DNA of 64,000 bases. Source: Synechococcus sp. PCC 7502. Lineage in GTDB: Bacteria > Cyanobacteriota > Cyanobacteriia > Pseudanabaenales > Pseudanabaenaceae. The DNA is taken from contig NC_019702.1 in NCBI RefSeq assembly GCF_000317085.1, forward strand, positions 2,076,394-2,140,393, in the 5' to 3' direction. This document shows positions 26,068 to 35,811 of the stretch, piece after piece (the first letter of the stretch is position 1; each line of letters starts with the position of its first letter). A model generated the notes under the pieces. The model made no database searches and was not told the DNA's origin. It was given only the letters and a program-made list of their open reading frames with translations. A program made the position numbers and the translations under genes.

Positions 26068-26508
26068 ATGACTATTATTCGTTGGCAGCCCTTGCGTGAA
26101 ATTGATGCTTTGCAAAGGGAAATGAATCGTCTATTTGAAGGTTTGACCCCTATCACTGAAAATGCTGCTTCCAACAACTTTGTGCCATCAGTGGAGTTGG
26201 AAGAAGATACTGACGTTATTCACTTAAAACTAGAAGTTCCCGGTTTAGAAGCTAAGGATTTAGATGTACAAGTAACGGCTGAATCTGTCTCTATTAATGG
26301 TGAACGCAAGTTTGAGCGTACTGCTAGTGAAAATGGCATAACTCGTTCTGAATTCCGCTATGGTAAGTTCCAACGGGTCATTCCTTTACCTAGTCGAGTG
26401 CAAAATACCGCAACCCAAGCTGAATATAAAGATGGGATTTTACGCTTAACTTTGCCTAAGGCTGAAGATGAAAAGAATAAAATATTTAAAGTTAGTCTAG
26501 GTAATTAG
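26068..26508 (+). CDS. hspA: Hsp20/alpha-crystallin small heat shock protein
   Basis: A 146-residue small heat shock protein that holds unfolding proteins and, in cyanobacteria, stabilises membranes. I use the ATG at 26068, preceded by AGGAG at 8 bases; a TTG at 26047 opens the frame earlier. The N-terminus (IIRWQPLREIDALQREMNRLFE) is typical, the alpha-crystallin domain spans about 41-135 with EVPGLEAKDLDVQVTAESVSINGER, and the motif LTLPKAE is near the end. I looked for a CIRCE operator upstream and did not find one. A strong terminator follows. Confidence 0.92.
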   Translation: MTIIRWQPLREIDALQREMNRLFEGLTPITENAASNNFVPSVELEEDTDVIHLKLEVPGLEAKDLDVQVTAESVSINGERKFERTASENGITRSEFRYGKFQRVIPLPSRVQNTATQAEYKDGILRLTLPKAEDEKNKIFKVSLGN

Positions 26509-26597
26509 ATGACTAATTTGAATATTAGAGATCTTAGTGTTTTAGGTATTAGTTAAGAGCGGGGAACAAAATAATTTAAGGATTAAATAGTCACATT

Positions 26598-26622
26598 GGG
26601 AGATTAATTTCTCCCTTTTTTT
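26598..26622 (+). terminator. intrinsic terminator after the hsp20 gene
   Basis: GGGAGA at 26598-26603 pairs with TCTCCC at 26610-26615, with a six-base loop, followed by seven T. It lies 90 bases after the hsp20 stop and overlaps the stop of the convergent FTR1 gene. Confidence 0.9.
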
Positions 26623-27529
26623 ATGTATTTTTAGATGAATTTTTGATAGAAAATAATCTGGTATTTGTAAGGATTTGCCAGTAAATTGTGCCTATACCAA
26701 CTAGAAATCCTAGGTAGGCGATCGCCTGAACCAAATAAAGTCGATCAGTGTAACCAAATAACGCCCGTAATACTATCCCTGGAAACTGTCTTTGAGGTAG
26801 AACAGTACTCAAGTTCCAAACTAGTCCACCAAGGATACAAGAGTTTGGACTTGCCCAGCATAGGGATAGGGACTCTGATTGGGATAGCAAGCGAAAAACG
26901 GTATCAAAATGTCCTAGGGTGGAAATTACTAGCCCCGATACAATCAGGATTAGAAGTACCCCCATCACCCGAAAGAAGTTGCCAATATTAATTTTGATCC
27001 CAAACTGAAATAGGCACACACCGATCAAAACACTGCTGATTAAACCTGTGATCGCCCCTAAAATTGGTAACGCCCCTTCTTGAAACTTGGCAGTAATGAA
27101 AATCACCACCTCAAATCCTTCTCGCAACACAGCAAATAGAATTAGGCTAAAAATTCCCCATTGTTCACCCCTCTGCCCTAGAGATTGATTGAGAGCAGAT
27201 TCTACCTCTCCTTTAATTAATTTACTCTGTTGAGTCATCCACACTAGCATCCAACTCAGCATGGCGATCGCCACTAGGGTAAAACTACCTTCTAGTAAAG
27301 GCTTAAATATGGGAGCAACTTCTGGAGTATCAAAGGATTGTAGGAGCCAGTTAAAAGCCAAGCCCACACCACCACTAATTAATATTCCGCCCACAACCCC
27401 AGCAAATACCCAAATGTATAGGTAGGTACGCTCTAATTTCTGGAGGTATGCCATGACAATCCCCACGACTAAAGCCGCTTCTACTCCCTCTCGTAAAGCA
27501 ATTAAAAAAGTTGGCAGGGCAAATTCCAT
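26621..27529 (-). CDS. FTR1 family high-affinity iron permease
   Basis: A 302-residue membrane protein with seven predicted helices. Two REGxE iron-binding motifs are present: REGVE at 13-17 and REGFE at 136-140, which mark the FTR1/EfeU family. It imports iron, usually with a partner ferroxidase or EfeO/EfeB; none is adjacent. The J-domain gene ends 12 bp upstream on the same strand, so the two may be cotranscribed. I saw no clear Fur box in the short gap. Confidence 0.9.
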   Translation of the reverse strand: MEFALPTFLIALREGVEAALVVGIVMAYLQKLERTYLYIWVFAGVVGGILISGGVGLAFNWLLQSFDTPEVAPIFKPLLEGSFTLVAIAMLSWMLVWMTQQSKLIKGEVESALNQSLGQRGEQWGIFSLILFAVLREGFEVVIFITAKFQEGALPILGAITGLISSVLIGVCLFQFGIKINIGNFFRVMGVLLILIVSGLVISTLGHFDTVFRLLSQSESLSLCWASPNSCILGGLVWNLSTVLPQRQFPGIVLRALFGYTDRLYLVQAIAYLGFLVGIGTIYWQILTNTRLFSIKNSSKNT

Positions 27530-27541
27530 AGGGATTTTAGT

Positions 27542-28576
27542 TTAGCTAAATAACATTTCCAATAATTCCTCATCAGAGATTTGATGGTGGAGAGTCAATG
27601 TCGCTGGGCCTTTTAAAAATTCTTTAATGGTGATACGGCGATCGCGAAAATCAGTAACAAACTTATATATTTCTTCCGTCATCTTAACTTGAGCTTCCAT
27701 TCCTTCCACAGCCTCGGCAATAGGATCAATACCTAATTTGGTGATCTTTTTATACTCTGATGCCATGCCCCCTTCATTGGTATTTTTAGTGGTGCGAAGT
27801 TCCCGCTTCAAATTCTCAAATTGACTTTTCAAAAACGCATTTTCAGCTTCCACCTTGGCACATTGGCGGGATAGTTCATCGGTACTGTTGCGATTAATAA
27901 TCTGTCCTAGTTCCTGCTGCTTTTCGATCGCTAAAAGTTTGGCTAAGTCTCCAGTTTGGTATGCCTGATTAACTTCCTTCATTACCTCGGTGTAGTATTC
28001 CTTATCCTCAGCATCGGTTAATTTATCGGGGTGAAAAATCTCTGCCAAGCGCAGGTAAGTTTGACGAATTTTTTTTAGCTCTTCTCGGTCTAGCTTTTCT
28101 GCATCTTGCTTAATTTCCCGTTGCGATCTCTGCTGCTTATATTCCTCATCTGGCTCACCTTCAGGAAAGTCAAAGTTAAACTCAAACATATTTTTGTGAT
28201 TAGGTTCACGTTTAGGGCTAATTAAGCCACTAGCTTGCAGACTATAGTAAACAGATTCAATATTTTGGCGGGACTGTTTCCCTAACTTTCTCCCAGTAAA
28301 AATTTCTGTAAATACGGCATGAATCTGCCCATTTAGTTCTAGAAGCTGCTGCATGATGGGGATAGTGTGTTGTCTAATCTTGATCCCAAGCTCATTTATG
28401 CCATCAGTGAGCTTATTTAACTCTGTTCGTTTTTTCTCAATCTGCTGTAGTAGTTTGGCATTTTCCTTTTCTAAAAAATTTAAACGCACACGCAGTTCAG
28501 AAAGATCAAGCTCATTGCTTGAATTATCGGGTGGAGCCACAGCATTACGAGTTGAGGCTTTGGGTTTTCGAGCCAT
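27542..28576 (-). CDS. J-domain protein with long coiled coils
   Basis: A 344-residue soluble protein. Residues about 24-70 and 235-265 are predicted coiled coils. In the centre is a J-domain-like segment (about 160-215): KIRQTYLRLAEIFHPDKL with the HPD at 182-184 and a following helix EVNQAYQTGDLAKLL. The HPD is the contact that stimulates Hsp70 ATPase, so a DnaK co-chaperone role is likely. There is no zinc-finger or substrate-binding domain. It lies 12 bp before the FTR1 gene. I know similar proteins in cyanobacteria only as J-domain proteins. Confidence 0.78.
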   Translation of the reverse strand: MARKPKASTRNAVAPPDNSSNELDLSELRVRLNFLEKENAKLLQQIEKKRTELNKLTDGINELGIKIRQHTIPIMQQLLELNGQIHAVFTEIFTGRKLGKQSRQNIESVYYSLQASGLISPKREPNHKNMFEFNFDFPEGEPDEEYKQQRSQREIKQDAEKLDREELKKIRQTYLRLAEIFHPDKLTDAEDKEYYTEVMKEVNQAYQTGDLAKLLAIEKQQELGQIINRNSTDELSRQCAKVEAENAFLKSQFENLKRELRTTKNTNEGGMASEYKKITKLGIDPIAEAVEGMEAQVKMTEEIYKFVTDFRDRRITIKEFLKGPATLTLHHQISDEELLEMLFS

Positions 28577-28704
28577 AGTTTAGATCGTTTGCTCCAGAGT
28601 CACAGCATTAATAGTTTAATATAGCTTTCCATAACCTCTAAGTAGCAAAGTTACACTACATCTATTCAAATACAACTTCATGGGCTTTAAATTCATACCT
28701 AACA

Positions 28705-28739
28705 AACAAAAAATCAAGGGTAAAGATTTTTCCTTACCC
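28705..28739 (-). terminator. terminator-like hairpin after psaD
   Basis: Read leftward: GGGTAA (28739-28734) pairs with TTACCC (28723-28718), then TTGATTTTTTG. It lies about 30 bases after the psaD stop codon. The 6-bp stem is modest, but the T-run and position fit a terminator. Confidence 0.65.
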
Positions 28740-28771
28740 CTAAGCAATATTCGATTATGCCAAACTTAATT

Positions 28772-29236
28772 TTAGACTTCGTAGGTAGCTTTACCCGTGA
28801 ATTTAACGGAGATAGGATTAGGATTATCACCAATTTTACGGCTGACACTATTTACAGCTACACGCCCAGCATTAACTTTCTCAGGGAAAACACCATCTTT
28901 AGGATGTAGATATACTTGATCCCCATTGGGAAATTCACGCCAAACTTTATAGTTATTGATTTTGAACTTTCTAAGCTGAGTGCCTAGAGCTAGTGCCTGT
29001 TCCTTTTTAGCAAGGTATAAAGCATTGTCACCCTGATTCATAATGGCTGCGCCACCAGTAGGTAACTCAAATACTTGTTCTTTGGGGCTATTCCAAGTAA
29101 TCAGGTATTTTTCTTCTAAATAAGCAGCAGAGAGTAAGCCGCCAGTGCTACCGCCCCAGATCGGGGTTTTACCTGAAGGTTTACCAGGGGTAAAGGTCGC
29201 AGGGGTCTCTTGAACTTCTTGAATTTCTTCTGACAT
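28772..29236 (-). CDS. psaD: photosystem I reaction center subunit II
   Basis: A 154-residue stromal/cytoplasmic subunit of photosystem I that docks ferredoxin. The conserved core is [25 protein letters not shown], then [48 protein letters not shown] (read in segments) and [13 protein letters not shown]. The N-terminus is about 12 residues longer than in common cyanobacterial PsaD (140 residues) and is acidic. GGGAG before the ATG is a good ribosome site. It is monocistronic, with its own terminator. Confidence 0.96.
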   Translation of the reverse strand: MSEEIQEVQETPATFTPGKPSGKTPIWGGSTGGLLSAAYLEEKYLITWNSPKEQVFELPTGGAAIMNQGDNALYLAKKEQALALGTQLRKFKINNYKVWREFPNGDQVYLHPKDGVFPEKVNAGRVAVNSVSRKIGDNPNPISVKFTGKATYEV

Positions 29237-29369
29237 TAAATTTATCTCCCAGTTTATAGAAACTTTGTTTCTTATCTATGAGCAAACATATCACTATCAC
29301 CTACCCCCTCTTCAATAGAACTTAATGATCCTTTACCTAGGCAGACTCTAATTTTAGTTGATGTTCAGT

Positions 29370-29897
29370 TTACAAACGCAGTCCCAAAATTGCTAAATCT
29401 CGCTCTACTTGATCTAGTTCCGCCACTTTGGGTAAAAATCCCCATTGGTTGAAGCCGAGATTAGCAAAAAGTTTAAGGCTGGGCAGGTTATGTCCAAAAA
29501 TAAATCCCAGTAGGGTTGATATTCCGAGATTAGGACTAGCTTGAATAGTATGGCTCAGTAAAAGTTTACCTAAGCCTTGGTTTTGATAATTGGGATGAAT
29601 GTAAATACTCACCTCGGCGGTTTTGTGATAGGCAACTCTACCATAGAAGGGCTGTAAGCTTACCCAGCCTAAAATTTGATCTTTTGGTTCTACTGCTTCT
29701 ATGGGATTTTCTATGACCCAAATGGGATGAGTTGCAGAATTATGGCTAAAAAACCAGCTACGTTGACTAAATACGGATACTGGTTCTAGGTCTGCTGTGG
29801 CTGTGCGATCGGGAATGGCAGAATTATAAATCTCGACAATCGCCCCTAGGTCACTTTCCAGTGCTTCACGAATTTTTTTATAGACTTTATCGGACAT
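29370..29897 (-). CDS. GNAT family N-acetyltransferase
   Basis: A GNAT enzyme of the phosphinothricin acetyltransferase-like group. I start at the ATG at 29897; a GTG two codons earlier is possible. The acetyl-CoA loop is visible in IYIHPNYQNQGLGKLLLSH (Q-N-Q-G-L-G), preceded by ILGWVSLQPFYGR and followed by LFANLGFNQWGFLPKVAELD. The acceptor (amino acid, antibiotic or other amine) is not predictable. It is divergent from asnS. Confidence 0.87.
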   Translation of the reverse strand: MSDKVYKKIREALESDLGAIVEIYNSAIPDRTATADLEPVSVFSQRSWFFSHNSATHPIWVIENPIEAVEPKDQILGWVSLQPFYGRVAYHKTAEVSIYIHPNYQNQGLGKLLLSHTIQASPNLGISTLLGFIFGHNLPSLKLFANLGFNQWGFLPKVAELDQVERDLAILGLRL

Positions 29898-29975
29898 TTG
29901 CACTTAATTCCATCATAGCAGCCTGTCTTTATAAGATAATAGCTAAAACCCTAGCAAATCTCTTAGCACTTTAGT

Positions 29976-31367
29976 ATGCCCAGAATTAATGACCTAATCC
30001 GTGATGGCGAACCTAATCAGCAAGTAATCGCTCAGGGCTGGGTTAGAACCAAACGGGAGAGCAAGGGTATAACTTTTTTGGAATTAAATGATGGCTCTTG
30101 TTTATCCAGTCTGCAAGTGGTTGTCCAAAACGATCGCTATGAGGAATCTTTACTTAAGCAAATTACTACGGGAGCATCACTGCGGGTAAATGGGGTATTG
30201 GTGGCATCCCTAGGTAAAGGACAAAGAATTGAAATGCAGGCGCAAGCGATCGAAGTATTTGGCACTGCCGATCCAGAAACCTATCCTTTACAAAAAAAGC
30301 GACATTCCTTTGAGTTTTTACGGGAAATTGCCCATTTGCGATCGCGGACGAATACCTTTGGGGCAGTTTTTAGAGTCAGAAATGCCTGTTCCTATGCCAT
30401 TCACAAATTCTTTCAAGAACGAGGTTTTATTTGGGTACATACCCCAATTATTACCAATAGTGATTGTGAAGGGGCAGGAGAAATGTTTGCGGTAACAGGG
30501 CTGGATTTGCCTAAACTGGCTACTTCTGGCAAGGCGATCGACTATAGCCAAGATTTTTTTGGTAAGCCCACATTTTTAACGGTGAGCGGACAACTAGAAG
30601 CTGAGGTCATGGCAACGGCTTTTACTAATGTTTATACCTTTGCCCCCACCTTTAGGGCAGAAAACTCTAATACTTCTCGGCACCTAGCGGAATTTTGGAT
30701 GATTGAACCCGAGATGGCGTTTTGTGATTTGGAAGGGAATGCTGATTTGGCTGAGGAGTTTCTTAAGTATATTTTTAACTATGTCTTAGAACATTGCTCT
30801 GAAGATATGGCATTTTTTCAGCAACGGATTAGCGATCGGGTTATGCCCAATGCTGAGAAGATTATTAAAGAAAAGTTTGAACGTATTACCTATACTGAAG
30901 CTGTAAATATTCTGATAAATAGTAATCAAGCCTTTGAGTTTCCTGTTCAGTGGGGGCTAGATTTGCAATCAGAGCATGAACGATATTTGGCGGAAACCCA
31001 CTTCCAAAAGCCTGTTATTGTCATGGATTACCCCGCAGGTATTAAGGCTTTTTATATGCGTCTTGATGATACCTCTAACCCTGATCGCCAAACCGTAAGG
31101 GCAATGGATATTTTAGCTCCTGGGATTGGAGAAATTATTGGCGGTTCCCAAAGAGAAGAACGGCTAGAGGTCTTGGAGGCAAAGATTAGAGCGATTGGGC
31201 AGAATCCTGAAGACTATTGGTGGTATTTAGATTTACGGCGCTATGGGACTGTGCCCCATTCTGGCTTTGGCTTAGGCTTTGAAAGGTTAGTGCAATTTAT
31301 CACAGGTATGGCTAATATTCGGGATGTGATTCCGTTTCCGCGATCGCCTCTCAATGCTGATTTCTAA
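29976..31367 (+). CDS. asnS: asparagine--tRNA ligase
   Basis: A 463-residue class IIb aminoacyl-tRNA synthetase. The N-terminal OB fold for the anticodon (about 15-100) holds [21 protein letters not shown]. The catalytic domain has motif 2 ([22 protein letters not shown]) and motif 3 ([15 protein letters not shown]). The Asn-type residues distinguish it from AspS. The length is normal. It is followed by a small HapK-like gene 56 bp later. Confidence 0.96.
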   Translation: MPRINDLIRDGEPNQQVIAQGWVRTKRESKGITFLELNDGSCLSSLQVVVQNDRYEESLLKQITTGASLRVNGVLVASLGKGQRIEMQAQAIEVFGTADPETYPLQKKRHSFEFLREIAHLRSRTNTFGAVFRVRNACSYAIHKFFQERGFIWVHTPIITNSDCEGAGEMFAVTGLDLPKLATSGKAIDYSQDFFGKPTFLTVSGQLEAEVMATAFTNVYTFAPTFRAENSNTSRHLAEFWMIEPEMAFCDLEGNADLAEEFLKYIFNYVLEHCSEDMAFFQQRISDRVMPNAEKIIKEKFERITYTEAVNILINSNQAFEFPVQWGLDLQSEHERYLAETHFQKPVIVMDYPAGIKAFYMRLDDTSNPDRQTVRAMDILAPGIGEIIGGSQREERLEVLEAKIRAIGQNPEDYWWYLDLRRYGTVPHSGFGLGFERLVQFITGMANIRDVIPFPRSPLNADF

Positions 31368-31423
31368 AACTTTTAATTAGCACTAAACTCATATTTATCA
31401 ATAATCCTCAATTTACAATCAAA

Positions 31424-31738
31424 ATGTCTAAAATTATCCTCACCTACAAACTTAAAGCTGAAGTGAACCGTGAACAATTTGAAACTTGGCAAAGAGAATT
31501 TGATTATCCGAGTATGCGAGGACTAAAACGCGTAAGTTCTTTTGTCAATCATCGAGTGATTCGTCCATTGATAGGTGAAAAAGCTCCAAGTGTAGATTAT
31601 ATTGAAGTCTTTGAAATTTCTGATCTGGAAGGTTTTATCCAAGAAGATATGGGTGGAGATGTCGTTCAATCAGTAATGGGGCAATTTATGGGCTATGTGG
31701 AAAATCCAGAGTTTCTGATTGTTGAAGAAGTAGTTTAA
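31424..31738 (+). CDS. REDY-like/HapK family small protein
   Basis: A 104-residue protein that resembles the REDY/HapK family: an N-terminal strand (KIILTYKLKAEVNREQFETW), the middle FVNHRVIRP and a C-terminal helix-strand ending VENPEFLIVEEV. The family was named from prodigiosin-cluster proteins and is of unknown activity; the fold is a dimeric alpha+beta barrel. Its stop lies one base before the ATG of the flavoprotein gene, so the two are translationally close and may act together. Confidence 0.65.
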   Translation: MSKIILTYKLKAEVNREQFETWQREFDYPSMRGLKRVSSFVNHRVIRPLIGEKAPSVDYIEVFEISDLEGFIQEDMGGDVVQSVMGQFMGYVENPEFLIVEEVV

Positions 31739-31739
31739 T

Positions 31740-33482
31740 ATGATCGACCATGATGTTTTAATTGTAGGTGGTGGTTTAGCGGGTTCAAGGGCTGCGGTAG
31801 CGATCGCCCAAAATTATCCTCAACTAAGTGTCGGCTTAATTTCTAAGGTACATCCCATTCGTTCCCATTCAGTCGCCGCCCAAGGAGGAATGGCAGCCAC
31901 ATTGGGAAATTTAGATAGTGAAGATAACTGGCTCAGTCATGCCTTTGACACGGTTAAGGGTTCGGATTATCTTGCCGATCAAAATGCCGTAGAAATTTTA
32001 ACCAAGTCTGCCCCTGCAGTAATTATTGACTTAGAACATCAAGGCGTTCTGTTTTCAAGATTTGAGGATGGACGCATTGCCCAACGTGCCTTTGGTGGTC
32101 ATAGTAATCGCCGAGTTTGCTATGCTGCGGATAAAACTGGACATGCGATTCTGCACGAATTGGTGACTGGATTAATCCGTTATGGTACCAAGGTTTACGA
32201 AGAATGGTATGTAATGCAGTTAATCTATGAAGAGGGAGAAGTAAAAGGATTAGTTGCCTACTGCCTAGAAACAGGAGAAGTGGAAGTATTCAGAGCAAAG
32301 GCAGTTTTATTTGCTACAGGTGGCTATGGTCGAGTTTTTAATACCACATCCAACGACTTCGCTTCTACGGGTGATGGTTTATGCTTGACCGCGATCGCAG
32401 GCTTACCGTTACAAGATATGGAGTTTGTGCAGTTTCATCCTACGGGTTTATATCCAGTCGGTGTTCTAATTTCAGAGGCAGTCAGAGGGGAAGGCGCATA
32501 TTTAATTAATGATCTGGGCGATCGCTTTATGGGAAATTATGCTATCAGCAAAAATAAAATGGAACTTTCCCCCCGTGACATTACTTCTCGGAATATTGCC
32601 CAAGAGATTAGGGAAGGCAGGGGTATTAATGGTGGAGCTTTTGTGCATTTGGATGTTAGGCATTTAGGCAAACGGAAGATTATGAGTCGGATTCCTTTTG
32701 CCCGTGAGGAAGGGATAAGAATGTTGGGAATTGATTGCATAGAAGCTCCTTTACCTGTGCGTCCTACGGTGCATTATTCTATGGGTGGCATTCCGACTAA
32801 TACTAATTGTCAAGTGATTGATGGAGATAGTGTTCCCATTAGTGGCTTCTTTGCGGCGGGAGAATGTGCCTGTGTATCTGTGCATGGGGCAAACCGATTG
32901 GGAGCAAATTCACTTTTGGAATGTGTAGTCTTTGGGAAGCGATCTGGTGAAAAAATTGGCGAATATGTCCAAAATCGCTCTTTACCTAAATTAAATTCTC
33001 AGTTTTACCAAAGTCAGGCTGAGTTTAGACTGCAATCAGTTCTTAATCAAAATGGTAGTACTTCTATTTTTAATCTTAGAACCCAACTCCAAGACCTGAT
33101 GACCGAATATTGTGGTATTTATCGAGATCACGAAAGTCTAAGTACAGGCTTAGGGAAACTGCAAACTTTGAAAAGAATTTATAATCAAGATTTAAACCTA
33201 GGCGATCGCAGCCCTGTTTTTAATATGGAATTAACAGCAGCCTTAGAACTAAAAAGTCTAATCACCGTAGGCGAAATTATTATGGCAAGTGCATTAGCAA
33301 GAAAAGAAAGTCGTGGAGCGCATTCCCGCAGTGACTATACGCAACGAGATGATCAAAACTTCTTAAAACATTCTCTTGGCTATATGCGAAATAATCAAGT
33401 TTATACTAGCGATCGTCCCGTAGATATGAGTTTGATTGCCGTAGATAGCGATCGGTTCACCCCCCAAGAACGAAAGTATTAA
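31740..33482 (+). CDS. sdhA: succinate dehydrogenase/fumarate reductase-type flavoprotein subunit
   Basis: A 580-residue FAD enzyme. The dinucleotide site is VGGGLAGSRAA (about 9-19); HSVAAQGGMAA (about 43-53) contains the His that binds FAD covalently in the family; the active-site segment is FVQFHPTGLYPVG with later YSMGGIPTN and GANRLGANSLLE. The C-terminal helical domain includes ARKESRGAHSRSDY. It is the catalytic subunit for succinate-fumarate conversion; no iron-sulfur subunit is adjacent, as is common in cyanobacteria. The symbol is by family. Confidence 0.85.
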   Translation: MIDHDVLIVGGGLAGSRAAVAIAQNYPQLSVGLISKVHPIRSHSVAAQGGMAATLGNLDSEDNWLSHAFDTVKGSDYLADQNAVEILTKSAPAVIIDLEHQGVLFSRFEDGRIAQRAFGGHSNRRVCYAADKTGHAILHELVTGLIRYGTKVYEEWYVMQLIYEEGEVKGLVAYCLETGEVEVFRAKAVLFATGGYGRVFNTTSNDFASTGDGLCLTAIAGLPLQDMEFVQFHPTGLYPVGVLISEAVRGEGAYLINDLGDRFMGNYAISKNKMELSPRDITSRNIAQEIREGRGINGGAFVHLDVRHLGKRKIMSRIPFAREEGIRMLGIDCIEAPLPVRPTVHYSMGGIPTNTNCQVIDGDSVPISGFFAAGECACVSVHGANRLGANSLLECVVFGKRSGEKIGEYVQNRSLPKLNSQFYQSQAEFRLQSVLNQNGSTSIFNLRTQLQDLMTEYCGIYRDHESLSTGLGKLQTLKRIYNQDLNLGDRSPVFNMELTAALELKSLITVGEIIMASALARKESRGAHSRSDYTQRDDQNFLKHSLGYMRNNQVYTSDRPVDMSLIAVDSDRFTPQERKY

Positions 33483-33531
33483 TCTCCTAAGAACCACTTA
33501 AGCATTACTATAGAAAGCTGATTCAGAGTAT

Positions 33532-33834
33532 TTAAGCGGGTTGAATATCCCATCCAGTTAATTCATCAACTGAAAAAATTTGACCAATCGATATTACTTG
33601 CATTCCTCGTTCTCGCATCTGATCAATTTGCTTATTTCCGTGATCATTGACCTCAGTAATTCTAAAGATCACTTTTTCATTATTTTTAATCACTATTCCT
33701 TCAAAGGAGATACTTGTGACTAGGGTGCCAATTGCCTCCGGGTGGCTAGGAGATTGAGGAAATTCCGACCCTCTAGATATTCTTCCAACTACTTTTCCAT
33801 CCAACTCAAATTTTCCTTGGATATTACTGTTCAT
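33532..33834 (-). CDS. uncharacterised small protein
   Basis: A 100-residue soluble protein that I do not recognise. It looks beta-rich (FELDGKVVGRISRG, GTLVTSISFEGIVIKNNEKVIFRITEV) with an acidic/amphipathic middle and ends SVDELTGWDIQPA. No signal or membrane helix. It lies between sdhA and a stack of insertion elements, converging with sdhA. Confidence 0.5.
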   Translation of the reverse strand: MNSNIQGKFELDGKVVGRISRGSEFPQSPSHPEAIGTLVTSISFEGIVIKNNEKVIFRITEVNDHGNKQIDQMRERGMQVISIGQIFSVDELTGWDIQPA

Positions 33835-33913
33835 ATTTTTCTTGTGTTATTTATTAAGAACCCATTTAATAAAGCATATATACTTAGTAAAGAAAAAATA
33901 TTAGTAATAAAAA

Positions 33914-34216
33914 ATGCGCCAAGGCTATGACAGTGATTTAACAGATCAGGAATGGAAAATAATTGGAGGAATGCTACTAACCCCATCAAAGCTAGATAGA
34001 CCAGTAATTGTAGATAAGCGAGAAGTCGTGAATGGTATTTTCTACATACTCAAAAATGGCTGTACATGGAAAAACTTACCGCATGATTAACCGTATATTT
34101 CTACTTCCGAAGATGGACATTCATCGGGCTAATGGTAGAGATCAATCAGAAATTAAGTGAACGAGTAAGGATAGAGGATGGAAGAGAAGCAACAGCAAGT
34201 TTGGCAAGTCTATATA
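33914..34216 (+). pseudogene. degenerate IS5-like transposase, remnant 2
   Basis: Begins ATGCGCCAAGG and encodes SDLTDQEWKIIGGMLL, KREVVNGIFYILKNGCTWKNLPHD, then a stop; further pieces follow in another frame. It matches remnant 1 at 20911 through the leader and about 300 bp, then ends abruptly at the left repeat of IS5 copy 2 at 34217, where remnant 1 would continue with SLDSQTVK. The 3' part of this element is missing from the locus. Confidence 0.75.
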
Positions 34217-34854
34217 GAGCCTGTTTCATATCTATTATGAGCAAGATGTATGATGCTTAGAAAATGCTAAATCCATACTCAAGTAGCCTAACAGATAAAG
34301 AATGGGAAATTATAGAACCATTGCTCCCAAAGAAAAAGCAAACTAGACCACCAACTTGGACAAAAAGACAAATTTTAGACGGCATACTCTACCAACTTAA
34401 AAACGGTTGTAATTGGCGAGATATGCCCCGAGACTTACCACCATTCTCTACAGTGTATCGATACTACAAGGAGTGGAAAGATACAGGTACATTTACTGCG
34501 ATTATGGAAGCTTTACATGCAACAGCCCGTGAACAGTCAAAAAAAATCAAAATGGACAACTTTAATCATCATTGACTCACAAGCAGTGAAAAATACTTGT
34601 AATGCAAGTATAGAATCCAAGGGCTTCTGCTCCTACAAAGCAACTAACGGGATCAAAAGACATTTAGCCGTTGACACTCTGGGATTTCCTTTCTTTACCT
34701 ATTTAACAAGAGCAAATGTATCAGATGACCAAGGACTGATTGAAATGTTAACGATTAACATTGATTACTTCAAATCGAAGCCAGATGACATTACGCTAAC
34801 TACGATATTGCTGGATAGTGGTTATCATATCGAAAAATTGACGACTGATTTACA
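34217..34854 (+). mobile_element. IS5-family element, copy 2 (right part lost)
   Basis: The left inverted repeat is GAGCCTGTTTCATATC at 34217-34232. The element runs in the + direction and is cut at 34854 by the left end of the IS701-like element. The missing right portion (about 270 bp) does not reappear after that element's right end at 36785, so a deletion accompanied or followed the insertion. It has itself entered remnant 2 at a TATA site. Confidence 0.9.
34264..34575 (+). CDS. IS5 copy 2 transposase orfA
   Basis: A 103-residue frame nearly identical to the orfA of copy 1 (only a few residues differ, for example EALHAT in place of ETLHST). It ends just past the eight-A slippage run (34539-34546). 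The element is truncated, so the gene is intact but without a working partner. Confidence 0.8.
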   Translation: MLNPYSSSLTDKEWEIIEPLLPKKKQTRPPTWTKRQILDGILYQLKNGCNWRDMPRDLPPFSTVYRYYKEWKDTGTFTAIMEALHATAREQSKKIKMDNFNHH

Positions 34855-34876
34855 TAGGACTTACGCAGAAGAATGA
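34517..34876 (+). pseudogene. IS5 copy 2 transposase orfB, truncated
   Basis: Matches copy 1 orfB through both catalytic Asp regions (TLIIIDSQAVKN and TILLDSGYHIEKL), then reads TTDLH before entering the IS701-like end and stopping. The Glu-containing third catalytic region is lost, so the product cannot transpose. Confidence 0.85.
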
Positions 34877-35087
34877 TTTGAGGGAGAGCAATGTCAAAAA
34901 AGTTTACTACCCTAGATTATTGTCAGTACTTGCTAAGTAGTCAAATAAACTACACAATCACGAATTTAGCAGAACATATAGAGCCTGTTTCATATCTCAT
35001 GAGTAGCAATTCTTTTTAGCATCAAGCGAATAAAGCAAAGATTGAGTTTAGCTGTAGCATTAACGAGAGTTCTCTCAAAGTTCTTAA

Positions 35088-35570
35088 CTAAGATTTTGCA
35101 TCTTTCAACCCAATTACCCACCTTGTCGGCACAACTACAAACCCAGACAGACCTTTTTCTGCCTGCTTTTGCTTTGATACCTTAGGAGAAATTTCAAACC
35201 TAATCTTAGTCATAATCTCAGGATAAACCTTCTGTAAATCAGTCGTCAATTTTTCGATATGATAATCACTATCCAGCAATATCGTAGTTAGCGTAATGTC
35301 ATCTGGCTTCGATTTGAAGTAATCAATGTTAATCGTTAACATCTCAATCAGTCCTTGGTCATCTGATACATTTGCTCTTGTTAAATAGGTAAAGAAAGGA
35401 AATCCCAGTATGTCAACGGCTAAATGTCTTTTGATCCCGTTAGTTGCTTTGTAGGAGCAGAAGCCCTTGGATTCTATACTTGCATTACAAGTATTTTTCA
35501 CTGCTTGTGAGTCAATGATGATTAAAGTTGTCCATTTTGATTTTTTTTGACTGTTCACGGGCTGTTGCAT
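35088..35570 (-). pseudogene. IS5 copy 3 transposase orfB, frameshifted
   Basis: As copy 1 orfB through the catalytic Asp regions, but a 16-bp deletion after PTRWVI shifts the frame, giving GLKDAKS and a stop where copy 1 reads ERSNAWVERCK. The catalytic Glu is lost. This copy shares TTDLQKVYPE with copy 2's TTDL, while copy 1 reads IQELEKIYPE, so copies 2 and 3 are the closer pair in that segment. Confidence 0.85.
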
Positions 35571-35811
35571 GCAAAGCTTCCATAATCGCAGTAAATGTAC
35601 CTGTATCTTTCCACTCCTTGTAGTATCGATAGACTGGTAAGTCTCGGGGCATATCTCGCCAATTACAACCGTTTTTGAGTTGGTAGAGTATGCCGTCTAA
35701 AATTTGTCTTTTTGTCCAAGTTGGCGGTCTAGTTTGCTTTTTCTTTGGGAGCAATGGTTCTATAATTTCCCATTCTTTATCTGTTAGGCTACTTGAGTAT
35801 GGATTTAGCAT
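35512..35811 (-). CDS. IS5 copy 3 transposase orfA (4-residue deletion)
   Basis: A 99-residue frame like copy 1 orfA, but with four residues missing before VYRYYKEW because of an in-frame 12-bp deletion. The eight-A run is conserved. With orfB broken, the element would need a transposase supplied by another copy. Confidence 0.75.
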   Translation of the reverse strand: MLNPYSSSLTDKEWEIIEPLLPKKKQTRPPTWTKRQILDGILYQLKNGCNWRDMPRDLPVYRYYKEWKDTGTFTAIMEALHATAREQSKKIKMDNFNHH